This document shows, piece after piece, positions 11,832-20,890 of a DNA stretch of 64,000 nt. The stretch is from contig JAUIMM010000519.1 in the NCBI GenBank assembly GCA_031769625.1, forward strand, positions 3,715,501 to 3,779,500, read 5' to 3'. Every line of letters begins with the position of its first letter. The first letter of the stretch is position 1. The notes under the pieces are model-generated. The model ran no database searches. It had not been told where the DNA came from and saw only the letters and a program-made list of their open reading frames with translations. This DNA comes from Taudactylus pleione (Eukaryota > Chordata > Amphibia > Anura > Myobatrachidae). The translations under genes were made by a program, and so were the position numbers.

Positions 11832-12382
11832 GGGGGTCATTCAGACCCGCTCGTGAGCGGCAGTACGCTCGCAAGCGGGTCGATGTTCCCCCACTGCGCA
11901 TGCGCACGACGGAGGGAGCTCCGTCGTGCGCATGCGCGAGACCCGGCGAGCGACGGGCTCTCCATCGCTCCGGGTCTCGCACCAAAGGGGGCGTGCTGTC
12001 GATGTTGATTGACAGCATGCCCCCTTTGGTGGGCGTCCCGGGGGCGTGCCTGCCAGACAGAGGCGTTCCCATGGGAACGCCTACCGTCTCAAGCCGGCCC
12101 CACTGACATCACTAGTGATGTCAGTGGGAGTGATTTTGGCTCTGATAGAGCCAAAATCACTCCAGGGCTTGCGGCAGCGAGACCCTACCGCAGGATCTCC
12201 GTCGCAAGCCCGATGGTCGTGATGGTCAAGACCATCGTGACCATCATCATGGACGCTCACTATAGCTGTGGGTGGTAACCCACAGCTATGCGAGCGTCCA
12301 TGAGGACGCTCCAAAAAAAGGTAGGAGGGCCCTGATTCAGAGCGAGCGATCTGGTCAGAGCGTTCAGCTCTGAATCAGGCCC
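11832..12382 (+). mobile_element. Chain-of-hairpins element, copy A (551 bp)
   Basis: Ends GGGGGTCATTCAGA and CTCTGAATCAGGCCC; flanks TAA/AAA look like a decayed 3-bp duplication. Between them lie successive hairpins at 11844-11881, 11896-11937 (19-bp perfect stem), 11936-11980, 11981-12030 (20-bp stem), 12061-12082 (22-bp palindrome), 12099-12128 (30-bp palindrome), 12128-12162 (16-bp stem, GAT loop), 12165-12211, 12212-12245, 12251-12299 and a terminal hairpin at 12328-12382. Almost no base is outside a stem. No ORF of note. Copies B, C and D are at 36760, 35990 and 57475. Confidence 0.8.
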
Positions 12383-12576
12383 AAAGTTGCAAAAACAGGC
12401 CAACTGGTAACCAAGTGGCAAAGCTGACTATAAAAACATTTGGACCTATATTACCTCTCTATAATTGTCTTTGTTTCCATATGAATGAATGACATGCTAA
12501 TGAAATAAAAGGATTTGGGTCTGTTTTAAGCCCTGTAAAAAGCGCAGTAATTTATCAAGAAAGGGTGAATTTCTAA

Positions 12577-12968
12577 TACCGCTTTTATACCAAAGTTCCG
12601 GGTCTGACCCGGAGGCTGGAACAGGGTTCCAATCCGGGTCAGACTCAGAACTTCCCAGGATATTCCCGAGTCGGCGCTGTTCACTCCGGAGCCGGGTCTG
12701 CAGTGACCCGGCTCTTCCGGCGTTGAAGTGGATGCTTGGAGATGATGTCATCTCCAATGGCCACTGAAGCCGACATGCGGCGCGATCCGGGTCATCATGA
12801 CCGGCCATTTACACTGCAGGGTGGCACGGGAATGACCCGTTGCCAAGCCTGCAAAATACCCGAGTTGGATCCCCGGGTCCCTGGACCTGGGTGAATCCAT
12901 TCACACAGACAAAAATCCCAGGTTAATGCGCATCAACCCGGCAATTTTAGCTCAGTGTAAAAGGGGTA
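12577..12968. mobile_element. Harbinger-like MITE, TACC..TTTTATACC family
   Basis: Left end TACCGCTTTTATACC, right end GTGTAAAAGGGGTA, target duplication TAA at 12574-12576 and 12969-12971. GC-rich interior full of GACCCGG/CCGGGTC words. Nearest relative 29968-30340; more distant ones at 33366 and 56480. Confidence 0.75.
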
Positions 12969-12971
12969 TAA

Positions 12972-13755
12972 AATGATTTGTAAATAATTTCCTATAAAAC
13001 ATGATTATATATAGTTGTTTTTTTAGGCATTTTATAAACTGGTGCCAGTTTATTAACCCTACACCACCTCCCTGAAATTCACCACTGTGGCCGCGCATAA
13101 AGACGGCATTTGCATATAATGTTGGTATGATGATGAGAAGAAGAGATCTATGCACGTTTCATAAATGGCTTCTGAAAACCAGCTTGATATTACATTGCAT
13201 CAGTTTAGCATGTAGTGCACCCTTTGGGCATTGATAAATGATCTCCTCAGTACATGCATATATCCTCTGCACTCAATTTCATAACAGCTGCACCTGCATC
13301 TGAAAAAAAAACCCTATTATCTTCCAAAGGCGTGAAAAAAAGATCCATATGTTTATTACGCTGGCGTTTTGTTTTCAACTGGTAAGCAGAAAATATAATT
13401 TGCACCTTGAAGCCTTTTTAGCTTCTGTTTGTGTTTATTTGAAAATCCATGGGCAGTTGTCGTGGGGGAAGCCCTACTTACAGGAGTTTGAGCAGATAAG
13501 TGAGTAACTAGGGAGAATGCCTTCCATGCTGCTCCTCCTCTGAGCAGACACAGATTAATGAAATCACCAATACAGCATTGGAACAGAATTGTTCAACATC
13601 ATTTATTTATATGTGACAGAAAAAAAATGCAAATTTACTCGTCAAGTTTGCATCATACACATGAAAGGATTTTGTAGGCTTCTTTTTTACTTCACAATAT
13701 TCTAAATTCATTTAGAATTCCTTTACTCAATGTTGTATTTGTATTTGGTAAATAC

Positions 13756-13787
<32 letters not shown>

Positions 13788-13906
13788 CTAAAACAAAAGG
13801 AATCTTGGTTCACTTTACAGCAATCGTGAACATATAACAGTGGTTTAGATTTGCAGAACTTACAGAAACCTTGAATGTAACACAGAGATAAGGCAGCCAT
13901 TCTTCC
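12972..13906. other. No gene; (TA)n at about 13760-13788
   Basis: AT-rich. One pure TA microsatellite; otherwise nothing recognised. Confidence 0.5.
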
Positions 13907-14220
13907 CACTTACGAAGGTACCAGGCAAGGCAGCCATCTTGGGAGCACTACATAGGTCGGGGGCATTATAAGTGAGGAAGGGGCCCGTGTGATGCCTCTC
14001 TGGCAGTGGACTGAGCGCAGTAGATTCTGGCTTAATGCCAGAATCTACTGCGCATGTGAAGGTTTCCGGGAAAATGGCACCCACTCCTTATTCCTAGGGA
14101 CATCTTTTCTGCACATGCATGTGTCACCGGGAAAATGGCTGCCACCTTTTTCCCTGTGATTTTTGCTGCTCTGCAGCGCTGGCCCGCACTCTGAAGACTG
14201 TGGAAAAATAAACAAAATAT
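13907..14220. mobile_element. Left part of a repeat interrupted by the 14221-17102 element
   Basis: Contains inverted CCGGGAAAATGGC/GCCATTTTCCC-type words (GTCACCGGGAAAATGGC) and a hairpin at 14029-14054 (CAGAATCTACTGCGC region). Sequence resuming at 17109 (GTGTGGGCCCCCCATGACATTATAA) looks like its right part. Confidence 0.4.
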
Positions 14221-17102
14221 TAGGCATGTGCGCCGACCCCCGTGTTTTGGTTTTGGATCTGTATCTCCTCACGTTTTGGATCTGGATTTGGTTTCGCCAA
14301 AACCGCTCCTTGCATGTTTTGGTTTTGGATCTGTATTTTTTCTAAAAAAATCATAAAACCAGCTAAAATCACATAATTTGGTTGGGCCTGTTTTTGTTCC
14401 TACAGTATTATTAACCTCAATAACATTTATTTCCAGTCATTTCCAGTCAAATTTGACCACTTCACAGCTCACAATATTGATTTCATCTAGTTTAGGGCCA
14501 AAAGTTTGCATCCAGCTAGCTGGCTGACTAAGCTAAGCAACAGCAGTGGGTGGCACTAACATGTGGCAGTTCAGCTTCCAACATGGCACAGAGTGGAATT
14601 GCAGTGGTAGACAGGATGGCAGTTTAATAAACTATACAACCCCTAGGAAGTTTAATAACCAAGAATGTTTTCAGTAACTAGGTCAGAGGCACGACGGAGT
14701 TGGAATATGTTTATGGACTGAAGACAGAGGGAAAGGACGGAAGGATTTATTAATGTTTAATTTATTTATTTTAATGTTTTGATTCTCCAAAAAATTTATA
14801 AGGGAAGATCAATCTAGGATCAAGTACTTCAGTTCCTAAAAGACATCTTTGATCTGGAGGAGGTTTTTTAATCTTTATACTTCTAATTGAAATGAGGTGG
14901 CCTTGCTGGTGGAGGTGCTGCTAGAACCTTTTGAGAAAGTCACGTGAGCGGGACGAAACGCGTTTTGAGAAAGTCACGTGAGCGTGACGAAACGTGTTAA
15001 GAGCTTCTTGGACTTCTGACCTTTAGAGACATCGGAGTGTCTGGCCGCTCCAGCTACCTCTGCCGGCTTTTATTCATTGCACCTGTACAGTGGAGACAAG
15101 CGGATAACCTTGGTCCCTTATCGGAGACCACCCTGTCTACATCCAGGGAGACCGGAGTGTCCGGCTGTTCCAGCTACTACTGCCGGCTTTCCTGTCCTAC
15201 ACCTGTGCTGTGGAGATTAGCGGGAGACCTCTGGTCCCGCGAGCGGAGACCGCATCTGTTCACTTGGAACCACGTCATCTATCTGTCCCTTCTGGACCTA
15301 CACCGGACTCCAGCACGGTTGATCCAACCTTCACTGATCTCCGAGGACGCTCGGATAGATCTAGTGCATCATTCTACAGTCGTTTGCTACTACACTCGCT
15401 TCATCTACAGCGCAGAATTTACAAGTCCGTGCTGTATACCGGGGATACACAGCTATACCTACACTCCAGGACTTATTCATCTAACTGTGAGTTGTTTCCT
15501 GTCCATTATCTACGGGACCATATACATTGAAGTTTGTGCCTGATGTAGGTACTATTTAAGTTCCATCTTTCTCACTGTGAGTATATACTCACCATTTTTA
15601 CATTAAGGTGAACATTCTGTGTACCAATTGAGGAACTGTGCCCAATTAAAGGGAATATATTCTAACTTTCAACTGACTATGTTGTGCTAAGGGGGCCTAT
15701 TACCTTCTAAAATATCCTCCATTATTTGCTTTTTTGTACTCATATACAGAGGTAAACTTACAGTGTGCATATTGAGGATTTGCACCCTTATTTAGGGATT
15801 ATCTTCATATCCTAATAGACTCTGTTGTGCCAAGGAGGCCCACTTCTTAATTATAAGGAACTTCCATCATTTTTTTATTTTTTTTTATTTTTTAGTCACC
15901 AGCTGGTTTTTTCTTTTTTAAAGAAACAATACATTGTTTCATGTCATGGTTTCATTTTGAATCTGTATATCTGTTTATTTGGATTCATTCTCAATACGTG
16001 TTCCTACTTATTTATTTTTATAGATCTTCTCTTACTTTATAACTAATTTTTACCACATATAATTTATTGTGCATTTTATACTTTGATATTCCACTTTGGA
16101 ATCTATTAATAAACAGTGATCTATTATACATCAGCAGCGCAAGTCTTCTTTGTATTCATTTTTTGCTTGTTACTTGGGAACCTTCACAGTAGGTTTCTCT
16201 GGACCTGCAGCGCTGAGGACATATATTTCACTGATTATTATTGGACTCTCTTAAAGTGCCTTGTATTCTGTTGGGTGCTGCTAGAACACCTGCAGAGTTA
16301 CAAATACGTGGACGATAATCTGCAGTCTGGCCAGCAGTGTCACCAAACAATAATAGAATAGCTAAGTTGCTAACGCACACACAAATATATATATTTCTTG
16401 TGGATTGACAATATTAATTTTATTTCACCTTTATTTTTTTTAACACTGGGGAAGAGCACCCTGCCGAGTGCGGACAGACCACCTGCAGAGTCACAAATAC
16501 GTGGACGATAAACTGCGGCAGTGTAATCGAACAATTATAGCGCAGTTAAGTTGCTAACGCACACACACACAAAAAAAAGAGATGAAAAGCACTTTTTTTT
16601 TTACACTGGGGAAAAGCACCAATCAATAACAGAGCAACCCCCCCTGGACAACACAGCACCCCTTTATGGACTGCAGCCCTAGCCTGATGGACAGGACAGC
16701 AACACAGCAGCAGCCACAGGTAATTGACAGGACAAGTGACACAGCAGCTGCAGCACCCACTGAAGGAAGCCCCCCTTTATATACTGCAGCCTAAGCCCCT
16801 TTATGGACAACACAGCAGCTGCCTTCAGCCCAAGACCCCGACTGGACACACACACTGAGTGACTGACAGTGACTACACGTCTGCTAGCTTCTCTCTCCAC
16901 AACCGGAGTGAAAATGGCGCAGATCGCGGGGACCTTTATATAATCCAAAACCCTTGAGAATTCGACAGTGGGAGGATGACGTTTTGCCTCGTGTTGAGAT
17001 CCGAGTCAGACAGGAATACCCGAGCCGGTCTTGGATCCGACTCGGAATTGCAATGTTCGGGTGAGTCTGGTTCTCCGAGACCCGGACCCGTTCATCTCTA
17101 CT
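14221..17102. mobile_element. Composite TAGAGATG-type element (2.9 kb)
   Basis: Left end TAGGCATGTGCGCCGACCCC and right end GGACCCGTTCATCTCTACT are inverted relatives; flanked by AAATAT at 14215-14220 and 17103-17108. The short relative at 52897-53197 has the same ends (TAGAGGTGTGCATGG..CCGCACATCTCTA). The interior holds the retroelement-like insertion 14928-16273 and a local duplication of about 190 bp (ACAAATACGTGGACGATAA at 16301 and 16492). Confidence 0.5.
14928..16273 (+). mobile_element. Retroelement-like insertion with tandem hammerhead-like motifs
   Basis: Bounded by the perfect 14-bp direct repeat GGTGCTGCTAGAAC (14914-14927, 16274-16287), so a retroelement-like target duplication. 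It begins with two copies of GAGAAAGTCACGTGAGCG.GACGAAACG (14932-14960, 14967-14995); in the second, GTCACG and CGTGAC pair perfectly before GAAAC, as in stem II and the GAAA core of hammerhead ribozymes in Penelope-like elements. The first core box (CTGANGA) is degenerate (TTGAGAA). Two further internal direct duplications: GGAGTGT.TGGC.G.TCCAGCTAC about 15033 and 15154, and TGTTGTGC.AAGG.GGCC about 15681 and 15822. The 168-codon ORF across it is not recognisable. Family assignment is tentative. Confidence 0.5.
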
Positions 17103-17108
17103 AAATAT

Positions 17109-17989
17109 GGATGCAGAGTGTGTGGTGTGGGCCCCCCATGACATTATAAATATGCCCCTGACATTGGTTACACTGGGCGGAATAGGCAATGCCTGGAAGA
17201 GATAAGGCATAGTGGGAAAGCTACAGAATCGTACCTACCAACAGTCCAGATTTTGGCGGGACAGTCCCACTTTATGGGCACTGTCCTGCCATCCCACCTG
17301 TGGGCTGCAGTTTCAAACGATGCCCGTGTGTGTGGGGCGGGCGGGGTTGGGGGCCCCATCTCACTCAGAGCAAGCGGTGAAAAGAAGCCGTGCACATGCG
17401 AGTGCCCTCTATTCAGTGATGAGAGGGAATGGGGGCATGCCCAGGAGTTCCCTGCGTGCTGGGCATAGCCTCAGCATGATGAAACCAGGGTTCGTGGCTC
17501 TCGGACACAGCATTTCCATTCCACTTGCCTCGCCCCCTTTTTCTGACATGTGCATTTGACCCACAAGGAGGTATGCAGAATAGTTATATAGATGGTATGC
17601 TTGCGAGCAGGGACGTAACTAGAGACAAGGGCTCTGTGGGCAGCACCATCACTGTCCCATGGCTCTTGCTTCTGGCTAGCAGGGTACCATTCCAGGATCG
17701 CTTGTGAAGTGCTGTCCAGAGTGTCATGTGGACACTCCAGGAGGGCACACTGCAGTCTGTGCAGCCAACTAGGTATTCTTAGGACCCCCGGTCAGCGGTG
17801 CACTTACCAGTGCTGCCGGCTCCACCCCTCTTGTGCGATGTCATGCCCAGGATGTCATGATGTCGTGGACTCAGGGGGCGCAGCCTGCATAGGGCACATT
17901 TGTGCTCTGTTAGGAGCAGAGCTCTCTTACTAATGTTATTGCTGTTTAGTTCCCATTTGTAAACTGAAACTTAATATGCTGGCACTATA
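17109..17989. other. Repeat remnants, no gene
   Basis: 17227-17300 (CTACCAACAGTCCAGATTTTGGCGGGACAGTCCC, in parts) resembles a degraded repeat also seen at 41945-42010 and 45962-46240. 17600 onward begins with GGGACGTAACTAGAG, another repeat-like word. Confidence 0.4.
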
Positions 17990-18009
17990 TAAGTAAATGG
18001 TAATAAAAA

Positions 18010-18225
18010 TAAAGTGGGCAGCACAATTGGCATAGTGGTTAGCATTACAGCCCTGAAGTCATGAGTTCAATCCTGACCGAGGCTCTGTATGTGTGTAGTC
18101 TGCATGTTCTCTCTTTGTTTGTGTGGATACCCTCCGGGTGCTCATGCTTCCCCCCACATCTGCCAAAACACATAATTGTCTTCTGATAAAATAAACCCTA
18201 CTGTCAATTTGATAAGTGAAATATA
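18010..18225 (+). mobile_element. V-SINE, 5' part
   Basis: tRNA-like head (GGCATAGTGGTTAGCATTAC = A box; GAGTTCAATCCTGAC = B box) and central V-domain (CATGTTCTCTCTTTG..CCTCCGGGTGCTC). It is split by the element at 18226-18728; the 3' part follows at 18729. Confidence 0.8.
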
Positions 18226-18728
18226 GGGCCTGATTCAGAGATGGATGCAAAGGTGATTAAGTACGCATATCAAGCGATTGTTTGCCATTGCGCATGCGCA
18301 TAAGCTGCACTGCCCGTGCGCAGTGATCGTGTTACGATTACGGACGCACAGAGGAATCCATCACTAAGTAAGTGACAGGTTATCAGCATTTGGGGGAGGT
18401 AACGGGGGATGGTCAATAAAACGCCATTACATTGGCGTGCATAAATTAGCCCTTGCGATCTCCTACGCAGCATGAGAGCCCTCTGCGTATCAGGAGAGCA
18501 GCTGAGTCTGCGGCTGATCAGACCCGCTGCAAAGGCAAGATGGGCGCCCGATGTGCGTCGATGTTGCCGATATTTACGCAGGTAGGCGACGCCGTACGCA
18601 CATGAGAAGGCAGTGATAGGCGTCCCTATGCACAATTAAACTTTGTAACTGTTAGCATATTTTCGCAAATGCGTTGCATACGGAATCGCAGCTTCGATTT
18701 AATTAGCGTCCATCTCTGAATCGAGCCC
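18226..18728. mobile_element. GGGCCTGATTCAG element inserted in a V-SINE
   Basis: Ends GGGCCTGATTCAGAGATGGA and CATCTCTGAATCGAGCCC; target duplication ATA (18223-18225, 18729-18731). GC-rich interior with many CG words. Harbinger-like by its 3-bp duplication. Removing it restores a continuous V-SINE. Confidence 0.8.
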
Positions 18729-18824
18729 ATAGATTGTCCACGGGGCAGGTACTGTTGTGAAATATCCTCTGTAAAGTGCAGCATAACGTGTGTGCCACTT
18801 ATAAATAGCTGTTAATAAATTATA
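18729..18824 (+). mobile_element. V-SINE, 3' part
   Basis: TAGATTGTCCACGGGGCAGG through CTTATAAATAGCTGTTAATAAATTA is the usual V-SINE tail and continues the copy begun at 18010. Confidence 0.75.
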
Positions 18825-19036
18825 CACACACACACTCATCTATGAATATACATTTCATATGTAAATGAGACACTGTGTGTATGTTTGTTTAAGTGAATGT
18901 TTAGTAAATGAAGAATCTAGTCTGGTACTGCCTATATATATTTACTGTAAACACCTCTCACATGTTGCTGTTCCAGGCTACTCTCTATGTGGTACTCAAA
19001 AGGGACAAGTGTTATTTTGAAGAAAAAAAATGTGAC

Positions 19037-19104
<68 letters not shown>

Positions 19105-19439
19105 TTTTTAGTAGATTTGATTTAAATGATTTCATTTAAATGATTGCTGTGGTTTTTTGAGTCAATCCCCGGGGTTATCATGTACTGTAAAGTGGCAGCT
19201 GGCCAGTGCATGAGCATGACCACCAAAGAGATTCTGCAGCAGCTGCGTCAGTGTTAACTGCTTAAGAGGGAGGTGTGTACTGATCCCAGCATTGCCTGTG
19301 TGGCACTCTGTAGCTGCGTATGCCACCACTGTGGAGGTTCCTCTCTGTCAGATGCCCACAGAGCAATGCGGCAAGCAGGCACAGGCACTATGGGAAGGGG
19401 TTAACGCCGGATGATGGGGATAATGACAGGAGCTGGGTC
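18825..19439. other. Upstream flank of PPARGC1A promoter
   Basis: Contains a purine microsatellite (see next entry); no other recognised feature. E-box-like CAGCTG at 19196. Confidence 0.5.
19036..19102 (+). repeat. (GA)n microsatellite
   Basis: About 65 bp of GA with one GAAA interruption, roughly 350 bp upstream of the CRE. Homopurine/homopyrimidine mirror repeat, capable of triplex formation. Confidence 0.95.
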
Positions 19440-19448
19440 TGCCTCGCG

Positions 19449-19456
19449 TGACGTCA
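19449..19456. promoter_or_regulatory. cAMP-response element (TGACGTCA)
   Basis: Perfect palindromic CRE, 241 bp before the PPARGC1A ATG. The mammalian PGC-1alpha promoter has a functional CREB/ATF2 site at the equivalent distance; it mediates induction by glucagon, cold and exercise. Position and perfect match make an orthologous site likely. Confidence 0.75.
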
Positions 19457-19465
19457 CACGGCTCC

Positions 19466-19486
19466 CAGCAGCAGCAGCAGCAGCAG
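19466..19486 (+). repeat. (CAG)7 trinucleotide run in the promoter
   Basis: Seven uninterrupted CAG units begin 9 bp after the CRE, followed by CGG. Outside the coding region; likely length-polymorphic. Confidence 0.9.
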
Positions 19487-19613
19487 CGGCGAGGACAGGG
19501 CTGGCAGAGGGACAGACCAGCCTCCTCTAATAGCTGCTGCCTGCTCATGTGACTGGGAACAGTAGTAAGACAGGTGCCTTCAGTTCAGCCTCAGTCAGGG
19601 GCGAGTTGCCTGT

Positions 19614-19730
19614 ATGAGTGCTAGCTCTATTGCCTGTGCGCCTGGGGATTGTACTTCCATAAGATTTATTGCCGTCATTCAGGGACTGGATGGCGTGGGA
19701 CATGTGCAACCAGGACTCTGTATGGAGTGA
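19614..19730 (+). CDS. Upstream ORF overlapping the PPARGC1A start codon
   Basis: An ATG at 19614, 76 nt before the main ATG, opens a 38-codon frame (starting MSASSIACAPGDC) that runs through the main start in the +1 frame and stops at TGA 19728-19730, inside exon 1. A conserved inhibitory uORF has been reported in PGC-1alpha 5' leaders. From memory, the mammalian leader has the same local context (TGCCTGTATGAGTG) but a short uORF of about 14-15 codons that ends before the main ATG. The ATG here sits in the matching TGCCTGTATGAGTG, so it looks orthologous, but the in-leader stop is absent. Start context is weak (T at -3, A at +4). Whether the transcript includes it depends on the transcription start, which I infer but cannot see. 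The peptide itself is unlikely to have a function. Confidence 0.6.
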   Translation: MSASSIACAPGDCTSIRFIAVIQGLDGVGHVQPGLCME

Positions 19731-19737
19731 CATAGAG
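19690..19737 (+). CDS. PPARGC1A: PPARGC1A (PGC-1alpha) coding exon 1
   Basis: This exon encodes the first 16 residues of PGC-1alpha, beginning MAWDMCNQDSVWSDIE. PGC-1alpha is a nuclear coactivator that binds nuclear receptors and other transcription factors to switch on mitochondrial biogenesis, adaptive thermogenesis and gluconeogenesis genes. The start is fixed by the near-invariant N-terminus and by a stretch just upstream (GTCATTCAGG..CTGG) that I remember as also preceding the mammalian ATG. A GTGAGC donor follows directly at 19738, leaving phase 0. Compared with the human protein as I recall it, the two residues ES between S10 and V11 are absent; because this lies inside the exon it is not a splicing effect. 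Exon 2 joins in frame after a 3.2 kb intron. An upstream ORF overlaps this start in another frame. Identification is very secure. Confidence 0.96.
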
Positions 19738-20746
19738 GTGAGCATGCAAAACAAACCATCTCTTTTATTTTTTCTTACATGCAAATTTTTTTTTTTTTAA
19801 TTCCTATTGTATTTATTTATTTTTTATACACTTTTTGCAAAAAAAATGAATATTGTGGAGCTGGAGAAGCAAAGTCTATGCGTTATCTGGAGAGCTTTTT
19901 TTTTTTTTTTGCAAAAGGCTATTTTAAGGCTTTTTACTTGTATGATGCTAGAGCGAAAGATTAGCTGCTGTCATCGGTGTCTCTTGCAGTTGGAAACTAT
20001 TTGCATGTGCCTTTGGCTCTCTCTCCCTCTCTCTCCAGTCACATGCAATATGTATGCTCAGAGATATTGATATGAATCAGTGTCTGAAGTCTTTCCAGTG
20101 GCCTGCTTGGAAACATGCCACAGCTATTTATATAACAATTAACTTAAAATAATCTCCCTTATTACCGCTTGCATGACTTGGGCACTGCCTGCTTGAGCAT
20201 CCCTTATGCTGAAATATGCGTGCATTAAGCTATTGCTAGCAATATGCAGAATTGTCACAGTGCTACTTTACATCTCTTATTATTGTTTTATGCAAATATT
20301 ATAATATTGGTGTTTATTATAACTGCAATTAGCACCATTAAAAGCTACCTGTGTATGCACTAACAGACCCATCTATCACTCTACATGGTAGTAGATCGCC
20401 TGTTTATTTATCTGTGTAATAATAACACAATGCTATTATAATACATCCTAAAGGATGGTGTATGTGTGTATAGGACAGGACTGTGCAAGATGCTGCTGTG
20501 TGTGTAAAAATAGGTGGCCATACATCAATTGTACAGCTTCTGCTGGCTACAATTCATAAAGGGGGGAACAGCAAGCAGTTCTCTACTGGTCCCTGGAGTA
20601 TGATATATAAGACAGAATTCTGCATGTCTGCATTCTGCAAATTGAAACAATATTAAGAAGCTTAAGCCACATATAAGTGGTATTATATGTGCAGTGAATT
20701 AAGGAAAACTTTATTTAAAAAAAAGAGAAGGTGGATATAAACCAAT

Positions 20747-20820
<74 letters not shown>

Positions 20821-20822
20821 CA
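20747..20822 (+). repeat. (TCTA)n / GATA microsatellite
   Basis: Nineteen near-perfect TCTA units in intron 1. Confidence 0.95.
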
Positions 20823-20842
20823 TCTACTGTCTGTTTGCACAC

Positions 20843-20846
<4 letters not shown>

Positions 20847-20888
<42 letters not shown>
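20847..20888. repeat. (TA)n microsatellite
   Basis: Pure TA, about 21 units, 25 bp after the GATA array. Confidence 0.95.

Positions 20889-20890
<2 letters not shown>

Larger units (their letters stand above)
19440..19689 (+). promoter_or_regulatory. PPARGC1A proximal promoter and 5' UTR
   Basis: A stretch richer in CpG than its surroundings, directly upstream of the exon 1 ATG. It holds a consensus CRE, a CAG run and the uORF start. In mammals the CRE lies roughly 130 bp before transcription starts and the leader is about 100 nt. The CRE-to-ATG distance here (about 240 bp) fits that arrangement, placing the start of transcription near 19580-19600. No TATA box is obvious. The extent is inferred. 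Confidence 0.6.

Noticed and set aside
15037..15543. 168-codon ORF
   Set aside because: Lies in a retroelement-like insertion, contains an internal duplicated stretch, and shows no recognisable domain.
1..19439. Upstream alternative first exon of PPARGC1A (exon 1b of mammals)
   Set aside because: I looked for the short alternative N-termini known in mammals and found no convincing match with a donor site; it may lie further upstream.
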